Position numbers and translations under genes: made by a program
The notes under the pieces: model-generated
The model's database searches: none
Told to the model about the DNA's origin: nothing
Seen by the model: only the letters and a program-made list of their open reading frames with translations
Assembly (NCBI GenBank): GCA_019454045.1
Contig: SKCR01026810.1
Span: 1-64,000 of the forward strand
Source of the DNA: Zanthoxylum bungeanum
Taxonomy: Eukaryota > Streptophyta > Magnoliopsida > Sapindales > Rutaceae
Direction of reading: 5' to 3'
Length of the DNA: 64,000 nt
In this document: positions 17,681-30,691 of the stretch, piece after piece
How positions within the stretch are numbered: the first letter of the stretch is position 1
Layout: every line of letters starts with the position of its first letter

Positions 17681-18710
17681 CACCCTGGGTTGTAGGTGTT
17701 GGAATATGGATTGTTCCCCTGTCTGTTGAAATTGTTGACATAATTCACAGTCTCCTTATGTTGGTTTGTCTCTGGTGTTCCTCCATATGGTGAACTTGTG
17801 GATCCCGTATTACCTTGCATGCTGATAGTTTCCATGAATTTTCATATCTGATCCAGCTTGGCATTCACTGTTGTGTTGGCTCCAACTTCATAGATTCCAG
17901 CAATTATTTGAATCATGCTGCTTTCTGTTGGCCATTAAGAATTATTGTTGGTCATTTCTTCAATTAGGTCTCAGCCCCGATCTTCTCCTTTTTCCAATAG
18001 CGCTCCTCCAGCAGCAGCATCTATTGCGGTTCTCATTATTCCAGAAAGTCCATTATAGAAGGTTTGGACTTGTAGCCACTTTACAATCTCATGGTGGGGA
18101 CATTTCCGAAGCAATTCTTTGTACTTTTCCCAAGCTTCGCAGAGGGATTTTGAGTCATGTTGCATAAATGATGTGATGTCATTCCTCAGCTTTGCAGTTC
18201 TGGCTGGTGGAAAGTACTTTGCAAGGAATTTGGTGGCTAGAGTGTTCCAAGTTGTGATGGAACCTGCTGGTAGTGAATGTAGTCAAGCCTTAGCTCTTTC
18301 TTTCAACGAATATGGAAAAACACACAGTCTCATTGCTTCTTCAGCTGCTCGGTTGTAATTGAAAGTGCCGCAAACTTCCAAGAAGTTGTTGATGTGGGCG
18401 TTAGGATCTTAAGTTGCATTCTCCCCAAACTGAACTAACAGTTTTACCATATGTATGTATGTTTTGATGTCATACGCATTTGCTGGTAAGAGGGGAAGTA
18501 CAATACATGAAATGAAGCCGTCAACCACCTGAATAGTTCTATCTCGAATAGGAATTGGTGGTGCAACTTCCAAAGGTTCAGGTTCCATGTTGATGATTAC
18601 TTCTTGGCCTTCTCGCATTTCCCTTCTCAACTGTTTGATTGTTCTTTCAATTTCTGGGTCAAGTGGTCGGATTTCAAAGCTTCTGGTTCTTCTCATTTAG
18701 TGTCTAAGAA
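17220..18710 (-). pseudogene. Athila Gag, N-terminal and central regions (AthB)
   Basis: Starts at MRRTRSFEIRPLDPEIERTI (ATG at 18696) and is read in one frame with stops to 17428. It shows LVQFGENAT at the end of the first open stretch, a capsid region with CEAWEKYKELLRKCPHHEIVKWLQVQTFYNGL (17971-18165), and the Gln/Asn-rich part YNPGWRNHPNFSWSNN (near 17670-17700). These are hallmark Athila Gag segments. A frame change near 17450 separates it from the copy-3 gag tail (17220-17450). Gag would form particles; this copy is broken by several stops. Confidence 0.85.
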
Positions 18711-18803
18711 CCTGAAATAAAAGAAAATAAAAATAATAAGTAAAAACAAATTAGGCACAAGTAAAGGTATCTAACCCCAAAACTAATAGTGAAAGATAAA
18801 TAA

Positions 18804-18821
18804 GTCCCGACAACGGCACCA
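18804..18821 (-). promoter_or_regulatory. Primer binding site of AthB (tRNA-Asp type)
   Basis: On the minus strand TGGTGCCGTTGTCGGGAC starts six bases after the LTR end. It matches the complement of the 3' end of plant tRNA-Asp (TGGCGCCGTTGCCGGGG) with three differences, as usual for Athila elements. Confidence 0.8.
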
Positions 18822-18827
18822 AAAACT

Positions 18828-19774
18828 TGATCGGCGTGATCAGACACGTATAACGCAAGCGCACGTATCGTTCAAGTAGTATAAAATGTATCAATCCCAC
18901 GAGGACTTAATACCTAAGCTATTAATTTATGAAGCCAAATGTTTACGAGTATCTAATAGATTGGTTGTTTGATTGGATGGTGACTTTAAACTAAAACAAG
19001 TAAATAAAATAGTGTGAAAGTGAACTAAAAGTAAAATCAATATTATTAAACTATCTAGGGTTGTGAATCCTTCCAATATCTTTTAAAGATGAAGTGATTA
19101 TCTCTTGTTTGTGCAATAAATCGGTTTATTAACCTGGAACAAAAGCTCATTATGATGGTCAGATGCAAACACCCAAAGTAACCCAATTAACTATATTCCT
19201 ATGTTAATTAAGAAACTTCGAATTTATTAAGTTTAAGTTCCAATTATGGATACCCCCGCTCGACAGGTATATTCTTATCCTGTAAAGAAATATACCTAAG
19301 AGACATTTACCCCAAGGTGAGATCGTGAGCTATTGAGTCTAAGGCTAAACCTAAAATCCCTTTTCCAAGTTCATTTTAAGTTTACCAAATCAATCTTATT
19401 AATGGCCAGTTAGCAAGAAGCATTAAGACTAAGACTCAATAAATAAACCAATTTATTACCCTAGACATAAAATAATCAACTTATAAACCAGTGATATTGG
19501 AATTCATCACAACCCTAGATTATGTATTTAGTTACAACACATACCTAGGATTACTAAACACTTAAATAAACAAAACATCATAAAAAATAACTTGGAGATA
19601 AATAAAATTAAAATTACAATAATGAAAGAAAATAATTGGGGTTAGAGGATCCACTTTTAATATTTCAAAATTAGAAATCTCCTTTATTGTCAATGTTTAC
19701 CGATTAATTAATTATATTTAACCAGACCATAAAGGCGGTAATTCAATTTGTCTCAATTAAATCCAACTGACCAT
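18828..19774 (-). repeat. 5' LTR of AthB, downstream piece (R/U5 side)
   Basis: On the minus strand this is the 3' half of a 1.9 kb LTR ending GCCGATCA at 18828. It has the TCCTCGTGGGAT block and the right arm of the family inverted repeat (plus-sense GGGGTTAGAGGATCCAC at 19639). It stops at 19774 with ACCAT, the TSD of the AthD insertion. The other half resumes at 38609. Confidence 0.85.
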
Positions 19775-20039
19775 TGATGAGTGGTAATTATATCACTATT
19801 TCTCACTCTTTTGACCTAATATTTTATATATTTTCTCGGGTTTTATGAACGTTTTGATGTGTTTTATGTTGTTTTGCAGATAAATAAATTTTGGGAAGCA
19901 TTGGAATCAAATCAGGGCAAAAACAGTGGAAAAAGGATAAAAAAGGCAAAATGGTAATTTGGGCGTCGCGACCGCTAACGTGCACCGAGTTCTGCTAAAA
20001 TGCACCGGACAAGTGTTAAAAATTAGAGAAGTCTGCTAA

Positions 20040-20282
20040 CATGCACCTGCCACGTGTCATCATCACATCAGATCTGCTAACGTGCATCATGCCACGTGTC
20101 AACATCACATGCTGCCGACAATACACGTGCCACGTGTCATCATCAAATTGGACTGCATCAATCGCGTGACACGTGTCAGCCACATGTCATCCACATGTCA
20201 TCCACATCAGCCATATACCGGGTCAATTGCCACGTGTCAGCCACGTCATCATCTGCCAATCATCTTCTGCCACGTGTCAACA
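20040..20282 (+). promoter_or_regulatory. Cluster of seven CACGTG G-boxes in the AthD LTR
   Basis: CACGTG occurs at 20051, 20093, 20124, 20131, 20170, 20231 and 20271, mostly as GCCACGTGTC, with intervening CCACATGTC variants. The core ACGTGTC matches the plant ABA-response element consensus. The cluster is in the U3 part of the LTR. Function is inferred only. Confidence 0.6.
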
Positions 20283-20288
20283 TAATAT

Positions 20289-22184
20289 TGTTGGATAATT
20301 ATGACCCATAGCTTCACTATTTTATAAAGAACGTGGTGTTCTTATACAAAATTAACTATGTGACAAAGGAAATTGCTCTTTTATCATTTGTAATTGGATT
20401 ACTTGGATATATAAATGATAAAAGTCCATATGATTAGTACCGGATTAATAAGATATGAGACAGTATTAATCCACTAAGGTTTAATCATTAAATATCCCTA
20501 GTCATAGTATTATCGAGACTGGACATCGATAATGCGGAATAGGTTAGTATTACACTTGTGCGCATTATGGAAGCTTAACGACATAGTTCTCATATATTTG
20601 GGTATTGGATACTCATGCAATTGTGATAGGAGGTTTTATTTCCCGATGGTACGGGAACAGCTTCGCTCTAAATATACCCCTTGGAGTCTTATTGGTAGTA
20701 TGACTATGTGTCTATGGGAATCTGAATCATGGTAGGTGTATTTGGTCTTAACCTCAGACTTGCATCGCTAATACTTGCGACAATCAGTATACTTTGGTTT
20801 TGGTCGTCCGGAGCTTTAACAGGTTCTGTGTACGCCTCTTCTGGGCATACTGAGAATCGAAGTGTATTGGGTGTGATGTTAAGATGGAAGTATCACTTCA
20901 GTCATATGGAGATGATGATCAGGCAGGGATACAGAACTAGTACTCTATAGTGCTATAGCCATCGGGAAAGTATGACTAGGTCATGACTTTCCGATCATAA
21001 AGAGACTAGTTGTTAGTGATCCGATATTTGCTTCATATGGGGCAGACACAACTCCAGCCCCGGACCTAGCATGTGATATCTGATACTGGATCGTAATACG
21101 CAATACTATGTATACTACGCCTGATATAGATTATATATTCCTTAAAAGAATATTTCTGGAGAATTGGGTAGGCACGGTGTTTTGCTAGAAGCCAACCATA
21201 TCTTGTAAATTGGTAAGAACGTGGTACCGGGTACGCACGTGTTCGGATAGTCCGATGACAGTATTTACTGCCAACATATCCAGGGATATCTTGGGTCGCC
21301 TCCCAAAGATTCACCGATGACATTTGACTCGAACAGAATTAATCTAGGATTAATTATGAGAAAGAGAAAATTAATCAAGGATTAATTGCGGCAAGAATTT
21401 ATCTGGGATAAAATTCGGATAAAAGAGAGAGAACGATTAATTTGGAATTAATCGATTAAATAATATATTGGATATATTAAATGAAATCGGATTTCAAAGC
21501 GGAATTAAAAATTAGATTTTAATTCAGGCGAACGAATTAATTTAGAATTAATTCGTAAGCAACTTTCGTAATAATTTTGCTAGGCATTATTATTTATTTA
21601 AATTAGATTTAATTACGTCGCAACAGAAAATTCATTTATTCAGAATTAAACGAACCCGGGCTCGAGCGATGTTGTGTGTTGAGTTAGCCGACTTAAATTT
21701 GGAATTTAAAAGTGGTGGGACCCACTTTACTTACATCAACATGTTAGACATGTGATGGAGGTGGTTAGGCTTATTTCATGGATTTGATTTATTGAAAGAA
21801 AGCTTGGCTTTACTTATAATACCCTCAAACCAAATTCAACACTCAACCTTAATATTTAAACTAAGTCAATTTTGGAAATTGGTATGAAGTTACTATTCAC
21901 AGCAACTAAGCTCTTTCTTCTCCCTCAAAAAGCCGAGCTTCTCTCCTTCTCCCATGGATTTTTGTTGCAAAATTCAAGTATGCTAGCACATTAAGGAGTC
22001 AAATGAAGGTGATAGGGAGACTCACCCAAGTGTTGGAACACTAATAGAAGGCTTGGAGCTTCCATCTTCAAAGAAAAGTTTTCAAATTCATCCAAACCAA
22101 TGTAAGTATTCCGCAACTTCCTTTGGTAAAATTCACACACGAATCATTATTAGAGATCATTGGCATGTTCTAGGAACACTAACA
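20289..22184 (+). repeat. 5' LTR of CopC (1896 bp)
   Basis: Starts TGTTGGATAATTATGACCC and ends AACACTAACA. It contains the hairpin array at about 21340-21560. A conserved splice-donor-like AATGTAAGTATT sits at 22100, 82 bp from the LTR end. It differs at many sites from the CopF LTRs but keeps the same architecture. Confidence 0.85.
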
Positions 22185-24450
22185 ATGGCATCGGGGCGGT
22201 TTCTAAGCATGATTTGATTCTAAGGTTCTTAAACTTTAATTTGGGAGTTTATACTTGGAGCTTGATTTTGCCTAAATTGATGAGTTGGTTGTGTTTATAT
22301 GATGTTAAATTGGATTTGTGCATCTTTGAAATTGAGAAAAATTAATTAGATCAAAAATCCCCAATTTCTCATCATGGCCGAAAATTACCCTAGGATTGCT
22401 CATGTTTAATTTTTGAATTTAGATAATTGGATATGTTGATTCACATGAAATTGAATGTTAATTCTTGATTTAATTAGATTGAAATCAAAATTGGATGTTA
22501 ATTTCATTTATTGTCGTGAGTGTGAAGCATGTTAGAATGAGTTGTTTTGCTTCAATTTGTGTTGGACATGAATTGTAATTAATGAGCATGATTAATTGGA
22601 TTAATTAGTGTTTTGGAAACATTAGATTAGTTGATTAATTATTTTAATTATACTTGAATTGGATTAATATGTAATTTGGAATAATGTATTAATTTAATTG
22701 TTGTAATTGGGCTTAATGGGCTTGGTTGGGCCAAATGTTGGTCTTGGATCATATTTGGGCCTAAACCATTTCCATAAAGTCCAAAAATATGACATTGGGC
22801 CTTTAATAATTTAATTGGGCCTAATGGGCCTAAATTGATTTTATGGCATAGGGTGATTCCTAACTTGGGCCGTGGCATTTTGGGTTTTATCTATAATGGC
22901 CAAAGACCATGCCTAAAGAATCAATTGAAAGCCCATTGGACTTTAATTGAATAGTATTGGATGCTAATTGGGCCTTTGAGACCTAATTGGATTGGATTTG
23001 GAATCCAAGTCCTTAAAGGCACTATTGAAAGTGTAATTATTTAATTTGGAATTAAATATGAATTAGTATTGGATACAATTTAAATTGGATTTAAAATTGT
23101 AATTCAATATAATTCAAGAATACGTACTTTGGGTATTTATTCTTAAACGAGTTTGACTCGCGCAAATCAAATCGTTGTTTGAACATTGGATGGTCATTAA
23201 TCAAAGATTAATTAATTGGATTAGATTGATTGATAACATGCTTTGTGTGAATAATTGGATGTATTGTATAAATAATGTATATCGGATGGATATTAGAAGG
23301 GTAGGGCAATTTTGGAAATTGTTGTAATAAATTTAGAATTTATTAAATTGGACCTGCGTGTCCAGCCTATTATCTCTTTATCTCTTGTATTTCTCTTCTC
23401 ACCAATTCCCCTCAATGTTAATGAGGTTTCTTTAATGTATTATGTAATTGGGTAGAAGTAAGAATAGTGCTAGCGAGAGAGAGGAAAGAGAGAGATTTTT
23501 TCTAGGAATAATTTGTTATATATCCATCTGCAAATCATTATTAAATTTTATCGCGCCTTATTATGCTTTTAGAATGCATGTTTAAGGGTGTATGATGAGA
23601 CCTAATTAAACATAATAAATTGGTTGCCAATTTACTCGAAAAACCTTCATTCAATATTAAGCGTTTTTCCATCCATTGAGTGGTTCTCTCTCAAGATCCA
23701 AGATTTGTATTGGTTTGTTGGCCAAAGTCAAGACCTTTGTCCATCGCGGATGTGTTTGAAACGCGTAATCTTTGTTCCATATCGTATGTCTTGGGCGGTT
23801 GTGACTTGTTGGCCAAAGTCAATGTCACTTCTAGTTCATCGACTTCAATTACAACGCTTTCCCACTGTCAATGGGTCACGCTTAACTGGAATCATTAAGA
23901 TTGTTGAGCCAAATCCAAGACTTAGTTGATTCAGAGGAAACAGGTTAGGAAATATATTGGATATATTTACATATATTGGAGGTCCACCTACTGGATCTAG
24001 GAATTGGATGAGATCCAATTGATCTTAGAGATCTACCTAGTTAAGTTTCATACAGCTTGTTGGCCAAAGTCAAGGTTGTGTGTTATTTAACGGGATCCTA
24101 GCCCACTAGGAAACTAGGTTTCCCAAGTACTCCACAGAGGGTTAGAGGCTCGTCAAAAAATAGTGGGAGGCAAGTATTAAATTTGCAATTTCGTTTAGAT
24201 ATTTGCCAATACGTGCTCATTTTATTTTTCGTAATTAATTATACATATATTAGTTGGACTAATATTCAATTATTTTTTAATTAAACAGTTGGACAGTATT
24301 CAAACTACTTCATTTGTAGTTGGTTATATAGTTGGACTATAGTAATCAATACATTTGAATTTAACCAATCAAATTGTAGTTAATTATATAGTTATACTAT
24401 AGTAATCATTACATTAGATTGTACCCGAAATTGTTGATTGGATAGTTGGA
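22185..24450 (+). other. CopC noncoding leader
   Basis: No ORF of significance. It is AT-rich, with recurring TTGGGCCTAATGGGCC phrases (22700-22990), more 3-nt-loop palindromes (for example TATTTAATT-TGG-AATTAAATA near 23038), and three copies of TTGTTGGCCAAAGTCAA at 23715, 23806 and 24057. The same segment makes up the whole internal region of CopF. Confidence 0.7.
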
Positions 24451-25993
24451 TTATAGCAATCAAGATGACCTGAAAGATTAGAGTCAAAGTACATAATCCT
24501 GAGTGAAAATATCTTTAACGGCTTTAATTTTCCAGGTTGGGAAAAGAATCTCAGGATAGTCCTGGGAGCTGAGAAGTTACTCTATTTGATAGAGAAACCT
24601 CTCGGGCCTGAGCCCGGAGTTGAGCAAATAGTAGAGCATGAGCTTTGGAAGACTCATCGTGATGATAACTTTAGTGCTCAATCTGTTATGCTTGCTGAAA
24701 TGACTCTTTAATTTCGTCGTCAGAACTAAGGATTAGATCCTTATACCATGATGTTGAAATTAAAGGATCTTCATAGATCTAACCTTAGATCTTAGAAGTA
24801 CGAATTGCAAAAGAAGTTCTTTCACCCGCGCATGTCAGAGGGTATATCTGTCGATCACTAGGTGTCACAGATGATTGCTGACATCGAACAACTAGGTTAG
24901 CTGGGCATAACTTTCGAGACCGAGACTTTCATATATTTGATCTTACAATCTCTGCCCAATTGCTGGGTGGGTTCATCATGAACCAAAAGAGAAAAACTCT
25001 TGGAGAGTTAATGGCTATGCTCAAGGAGGCAAAGCCAGAGCTTCTAAAAGGGTAAGAAGCGCAAGTCGCATTTTACTTCGACATCCCAGAAGGCCAAGGC
25101 TTGTCCGAAAGCTTCTAGGGGTGTGAAGAAAATGGCAAGGCTAAATCATCACAGTCTTCTGGGAAAACAAAGGACATATCCCAAGATGTCTGCCTAAATT
25201 GTAGCAAACGGGGTCACTGAATGCGTGACTGCCGTATGGACAAGTCAGACATGAAGGAAGTGAAGGTGGGGCAAGGCTTCGGCTTCAGGTATGCTTGTTA
25301 TAAATATGTCCACTACCAGTTTTAAAATTGGATTTTGATACTGGATGTGGAACATACATATATACTGATGTGCAGGATCTGCTGATTAGCAAGATACTGG
25401 CTTCGGATGAGATCGACCTATAAGTCAGAAATAGGACGAGAGTCGCTATTTTGGCCATAGGAACCTAAGTTTTGGAACTACCCTTGGGGCATGTACTTAA
25501 ATTAGGAGACTGTTATAATGTACCTAGTTTGACTAAGAACATTATCTCTGTATCTAGTTTAACCCGTTAGGGTATACCTTTGTATTTCGAAACACCGGTG
25601 TTATGTCTATAAAGATGATATTGAGATATACACATTAGATGTGAATAACAATATTTATTTTTCGAATATAAATGAATCTCAAACATATTAAATGACAAAC
25701 AAAAAACTCAAACTGAGTAAATCAAATGAGACTTATTTGTGGCATTATTGTCTGGGACACATTAACAAGACTCGTATATCCACACTTTCGAAGAGTGGAT
25801 ACTAGGACGGATTTGATCCTAATTCAAATGATGTCTGTGAATCTTGTTTATTAGGCAAAGTTCCTAAAACACCTTTTAATGGTAAAGGTGCAAGTGCCAC
25901 CAATTTGTTAGCCCTCGTTCATAGTGATGTAAGTGGGCCCATGTCTAGCTAGGCTAGAGGTGGATATAAATACTTCGTAACCTTTACGGATGT
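24450..25993 (+). pseudogene. Copia gag, protease and integrase N-terminal part, degenerate (CopC)
   Basis: The Gag capsid start is recognisable as FNGFNFPGWEKNLRIVLGAEKLLYLI (from about 24510), followed by stops. A CCHC knuckle CLNCSKRGH-stop-MRDC is at about 25192-25233, where a TGA replaces the residue after His. A damaged protease DTGCGTYI-like segment is near 25338-25362. The pre-integrase and integrase start are at about 25730-25993 (HYCLGHINK-like, then ASATNLLALVHSDVSGPM and YKYFVTFTDV). CopF then interrupts. Nothing here can be expressed. Confidence 0.8.
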
Positions 25994-28109
25994 TGTTGGA
26001 CAAAATGACCCATAGCGTCACTATTTGTACAGATCACGGTGTTGTTGTACAAATTAACTATGTGACAAGGAAATTGCACTCTCATCATTTGTGATTAGAT
26101 CACCATAAATGTATAAATGAAGAGAGGTCCATATGATTAGTTCCTGGATTGAGATGATATGAGACAGTATCAATCCCCGAAGGATTAATCATTAAATATC
26201 CCTAGCCGGAGTATTATCGAGACAGGACATCGATAATGCGGAATAGGCTAGTATTGCACTTGTGCGCGTTGTGAGGGCACGACGGCATAGTTCTCATATA
26301 TTTAAGTATTGGATACTTATGCAAGTGCGATAGGAGGTTGTGTTTCACCGATGGTACGGGAAACAGCTTCGCTCTGGATAGACCCCTCGGAATCCCATTG
26401 GTATTATGACTATGTGTCTATGGGAGGCCGAAATCAAGGTAGGTGTGTATAGTCTTAACCTGAGACTTGCATCGCTAATACTTGCGATAATCGGTAGACT
26501 TTAGTCTTGGTGGTACAGGGCTTTAACCGGTTCTGCGTACACCACTTCTGGGTTTATCAGAGAGTCGTAGTGTATTGGGTGTGATGTCAAGACGGAAGTA
26601 TCACTCCAGTCATATTGGAGATGATGTCACGCAGGATACGGTACTAGTGCTCTTGAGTGTTGCGCAACCATCGGGATATTATGACTAGGTCATGCATATC
26701 CGATTATAGAGACTAGTTACCAGACATCCGACATGTGCTTCGGACGGGGCAGACACTTATCCAGCCCCAGCCCTAGCACGTGACTATCCGATACTGGGCC
26801 GATATACACAATACTACGGTATACTACGCTTGATACAGATCTATATATTCCTGTAAGAATATTTCTGGAGAATTGGGTAGGCATGGCGCTTTGCTAGAAG
26901 CCAACCTTGTCTTATAAATCGGTATAAACGTAGTACGAGGTACTTACGTGTTCGGATAATCCGACGACCGTATTTACTGCCAACATATCCGGAGATCTCA
27001 TGGGTCGCTTCCTGAAGATTCACCGATGATGTATAACTCGCACTTTAATTAATCTGGGATTAATTAGAAGAGAGAGAAAATTAATCTGGGATTAATTGCG
27101 GAGATATTTTATCTGGGATAAAATATTAATTAAAGAGAGAGAACGATTAATTTAGAATTAATCGATAAAATAATATATTCGATATATTATAAGAAATTGG
27201 ATTTCGACGCGGAATTAAAATTAGATTTTAATTCGGGCGAACGAATTAATTTAGAATTAATTCGTTAGCGACGTGAATAGTGATTTCGCTAAGCGTAATC
27301 ATTTAATTACGACGCGACGGAAAATTCGTTAATTTGGAATTAGCGAACTCGAGCCTGAGAGTGATTGCGAGCGCATTCGTATTTCGAATTCGAGCGCGGC
27401 ACGCAAGTCACATCAAGCGTCAAATCGTTAGTCACATCATGCGTCAAATCAATTGTCACTTTGAGTGATGTGACTTGACAACATGTCACTTTATTAAAGT
27501 GATTTGATGTGACTTAAAGTAAAAAGTAGAAGTGATATGGTTGTTGGAAAAGCATTAATAGACTTTTGCTTTTTGACTTTTGATAATATGAAAATGATTT
27601 ATATATTTGTTTTGTTTTTGGAAAATAAAAATAAATATATAAACTAAAAATCATTTTCTCTCTCTCTCTCACCACTTACGCATCTCTTCTCTCCCTCTCT
27701 TTTCTCTTCTTTCTTCACGGTTTCAAAACCGATTTCTTCTCCAAAATTTCTGGTTTGACCGAAATTTTGAGAAGCAAATTGAAGAAGAGTAGTGCTAGCA
27801 CACACATGGGTTATATTATGGTGATAGGGAAACGAATTTGTGAGCTTGGATTTATTTTTGGAGCTTGAAGCTTTGAGCTTCCATGGATTCTTGCATGGCC
27901 GATTTTGGAGCATCAAAACAGCCCCCACCGGCAGTCCACTGCAGTTCAAGAAGGCACAAAACCGAGCTTGGAGGGAGGCAAAAATGCAACTTGTTCTTCC
28001 TAGCATCAAACCCATCAATGTGAGTATGTATTCCGCCTTACTCCTTGGTTGTATTCTACTCGTTTTTATGCATGATTTGTGATCCTTGGGACTTGATTGA
28101 AACTCAACA
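25994..28109 (+). repeat. 5' LTR of CopF (2116 bp)
   Basis: Starts TGTTGGACAAAATGACCC and ends GAAACTCAACA. A TATATAAAC box at 27636-27644 is followed by a CT-repeat (about 27657-27670) as a likely start region. The hairpin array at 27047-27264 is upstream of the TATA. A splice-donor-like AAT-GTGAGTATG is at 28020. Short ORFs (27644-28186 minus, 27840-28082 plus) are not supported as genes. Confidence 0.9.
27047..27264. repeat. Seven consecutive perfect palindromes with 3-nt loops (CopF 5' LTR)
   Basis: Stems and loops in order: AATTAATC/TGG (27047-27065), AATTAATC/TGG (27079-27097), ATATTTTATC/TGG (27104-27126), CGATTAATT/TAG (27144-27164), AATATAT/TCG (27172-27188), GAATTAAAAT/TAG (27212-27234) and CGAATTAATT/TAG (27242-27264). 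Each stem is perfectly paired. Corresponding arrays occur at about 21340-21560, 31740-31955 and 37100-37320 in the other LTRs of this family. Confidence 0.9.
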
Positions 28110-30691
28110 ATGGTATCTTGAGCTATTGGTTGCATAAAACGAATTAGGGTTCTTGAGCAAAATTTGGGGCTTTTTGATTTAAGCATGATTTTAACAAATT
28201 GTTTGTTTAAGAATGCTTGTATATGAATGAATTAGAGTTATATGTAATCAATTTGATGAAAAATTAATTGGATTGATTTTCCCCAATTTGCTTATTGTTG
28301 GCCAAAACTTTAATTTGGGAAAACTCAATTTGAGTATCAAATGATTAAATTGTTTAGTGTAGTATGCTTGAATGAGGTTGAATTGATGTTGTGCATAATC
28401 AATTTCATGAAATTTGGTTGGATCCATTCTTCCCCAAATTTTGGGCATGACAAATTTGGGTAAACTTGATTTTGAGCATTTTTAATGAAATTGGATGATT
28501 TAGAATGCTTAAATGTTGTTTAATTTATGATTGATTAGATCAATTTGATGAAAAGTGTTTGGAACAATTTTTCCCCAATTTGCTTGTGATGGCCGAATTT
28601 GGCAAGTGCCCTAATGTCTTGGATTTTGATTTTTTGTTCATTGGATGACTTAGAAATCATTTAGGGATGTTGAATTTATGTTTAATTTGGTTCAATTGGA
28701 TTGAATGTGATTTGGACATAATTTTCCCCTTATGGCCGAGACACTTGAAGCATGTTATTGGGTTTGATTTTGATTTAATTATGTTGGACATGATTAATTG
28801 ATGTTAAGCATGATTAATTGGACAAATTTGATGTTTTAGAAACTTTGATTTGGGCAATTAATAATGCTATACACTTTAGGTAATTTAATTGAAAATTTGG
28901 AATTTTTGAAATTAAATTATTGGGCTTAAAATTGGATTTGGGCTTTTAAAGTTGTTATTGGGTTTATTGGACTTTGTTGTACAAAGTTGGTTTAGGCCAA
29001 AATTGGTTGGATCCAATTAGGCCCAAAACCGCTTCCAAAAGGCCCAAATGCGACTAATGAACCTTTAACGTTTAATTGGGCCTAATGGGCCTAAATTAAT
29101 TTATGGGCTTATGGGGTAAATCCCGGATTGGACTTTGGTTGCGGGTTTGACCCGAGTTGACCAAAAGTCCACGCCTTGAAGAAATTAATTAAAAGCCCAT
29201 TGGACTTTAATTAAATTAATATTGGATATTAATCGGGCTTTGAGACCCGTAACGATTAAATTGGAATTTAAGTCGTAAAGGTTTATTTTATAAAGTGTAA
29301 TATTTAATTTGGAATTAAATAATGAATTAGAATTAAATACGTATTAAATTGGATTTAATCATGTAATTTAATTTAATTAGTAGAAATCGTACTTTGAGTA
29401 CGTGTTCGCAATACGAGTTTGACTCGAACAAAATCAAATCTTTGTTTGAACATTGGATGATCACTAATTATCAAGATTAATTAATTTGATTAGATTGATT
29501 GATAACATGCTTGTATGAATACATGGTTGTGATGTTTGAATAATGTATATCGAATGGATATTAGCCGGGTGGGGCGATTTTAGAAACTGTTGTAATAAAT
29601 TTGATTTATTAAATTGGACCTGCGTGTCCATCCTTATCTCCTATTTCTTTGTATTCTCTTCTCACCTATTCCCCTCTATGTATATGAGGTTTCTTTAGAA
29701 GTGTAGTGTAACGGGTAGAAGAAATATTTGTGCTAGTTGGAGAGAGAAAGTGAGAGATTTGATCTAGGATCAATGTGTAAAGTATCCATCCGCATATCAT
29801 TATTATTTTACGTATGCGCTTTATTATGTGTTTAGAATGCATGTTTAAGGGTGTATGATGATGAGACCTTAACAAAGATAATAAATTGGTTGCCAATTTG
29901 CACGCGAAAAACCCTCGTTAAATATCAAGCGTTTATTTTCCTTCCATTGAGTGATTCTTACTCAAGATCCGAGATTGGCAGGGGTTGTTGGCCAAAGTCA
30001 AGCCCTGTCCGTCGAAGATGTGTTTTAATCACGAGGCTTTGTTCCATATCGGTGTCGTGTCCAAGTTGTGGTTTGTTGGCCAAAGTCAATACCACTTCTT
30101 GTCCATTGACATTGATTACGAAGCTTCCATGTCAATGGGTCCGCGCTTGACTGGGATCACTAGGTTTGTTGTGCCAAAGCCAAGGCCTAGTTGATTCAGA
30201 GGAAAAAGGTTAGGGTATACATTCGATGTATAGGCATATATAAGATATATGTTTGGGACTTGGATGTCCACCTACTGGATCTAGGAGTTGGATGAGATCC
30301 AATTGATCTTCGAGATCTACCTAGTTAATTATCATACAATTTGTTGGCCAAAGTCAAGATTGTGTGATATTTAACGGGATCCTAGCCCACTAGGAAACAC
30401 GGTTTCCCGAGTACTCGATAGAGGGTTAGAGGCTCGACGAAAAATAGTGGGAGGCAAGAATTGAATTTGCAATACTCGTTCAATTACTCGCCATACGCAC
30501 TCATTTAAATTATTTCGTCATTAGATTAAATGTTAGTTAGACTAATATTTAAATTGTTGTTTTAATAAACAGTTGGACTGTATTATACTTGATTATATAT
30601 AATTGGATTATATTAATCAATATATTTCAATTAATTAATTTCAGTTTACAGTTGATTTTATAATTGAATTATAGTAATCAATATATTTCAT
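28110..30691 (+). other. CopF internal noncoding region
   Basis: Begins with the PBS TGGTATCTTGAGC (28111-28123). The remainder is homologous to the CopC leader: TTGGGCCTAATGGGCC phrases, three TTGTTGGCCAAAGTCAA copies (29985, 30073, 30341), and the GGGATCCTAGCCCACTAGGAA block (30380). It then runs directly into the 3' LTR without a PPT. No coding sequence is seen. Confidence 0.8.

Noticed and set aside
27644..28186. A 180-residue minus-strand ORF in the CopF LTR, with a similar 116-residue ORF at 32342-32692.
   Set aside because: Both are within LTR sequence and antisense to the element, begin in CT-rich sequence, and show no family features. Their similarity follows from LTR identity.
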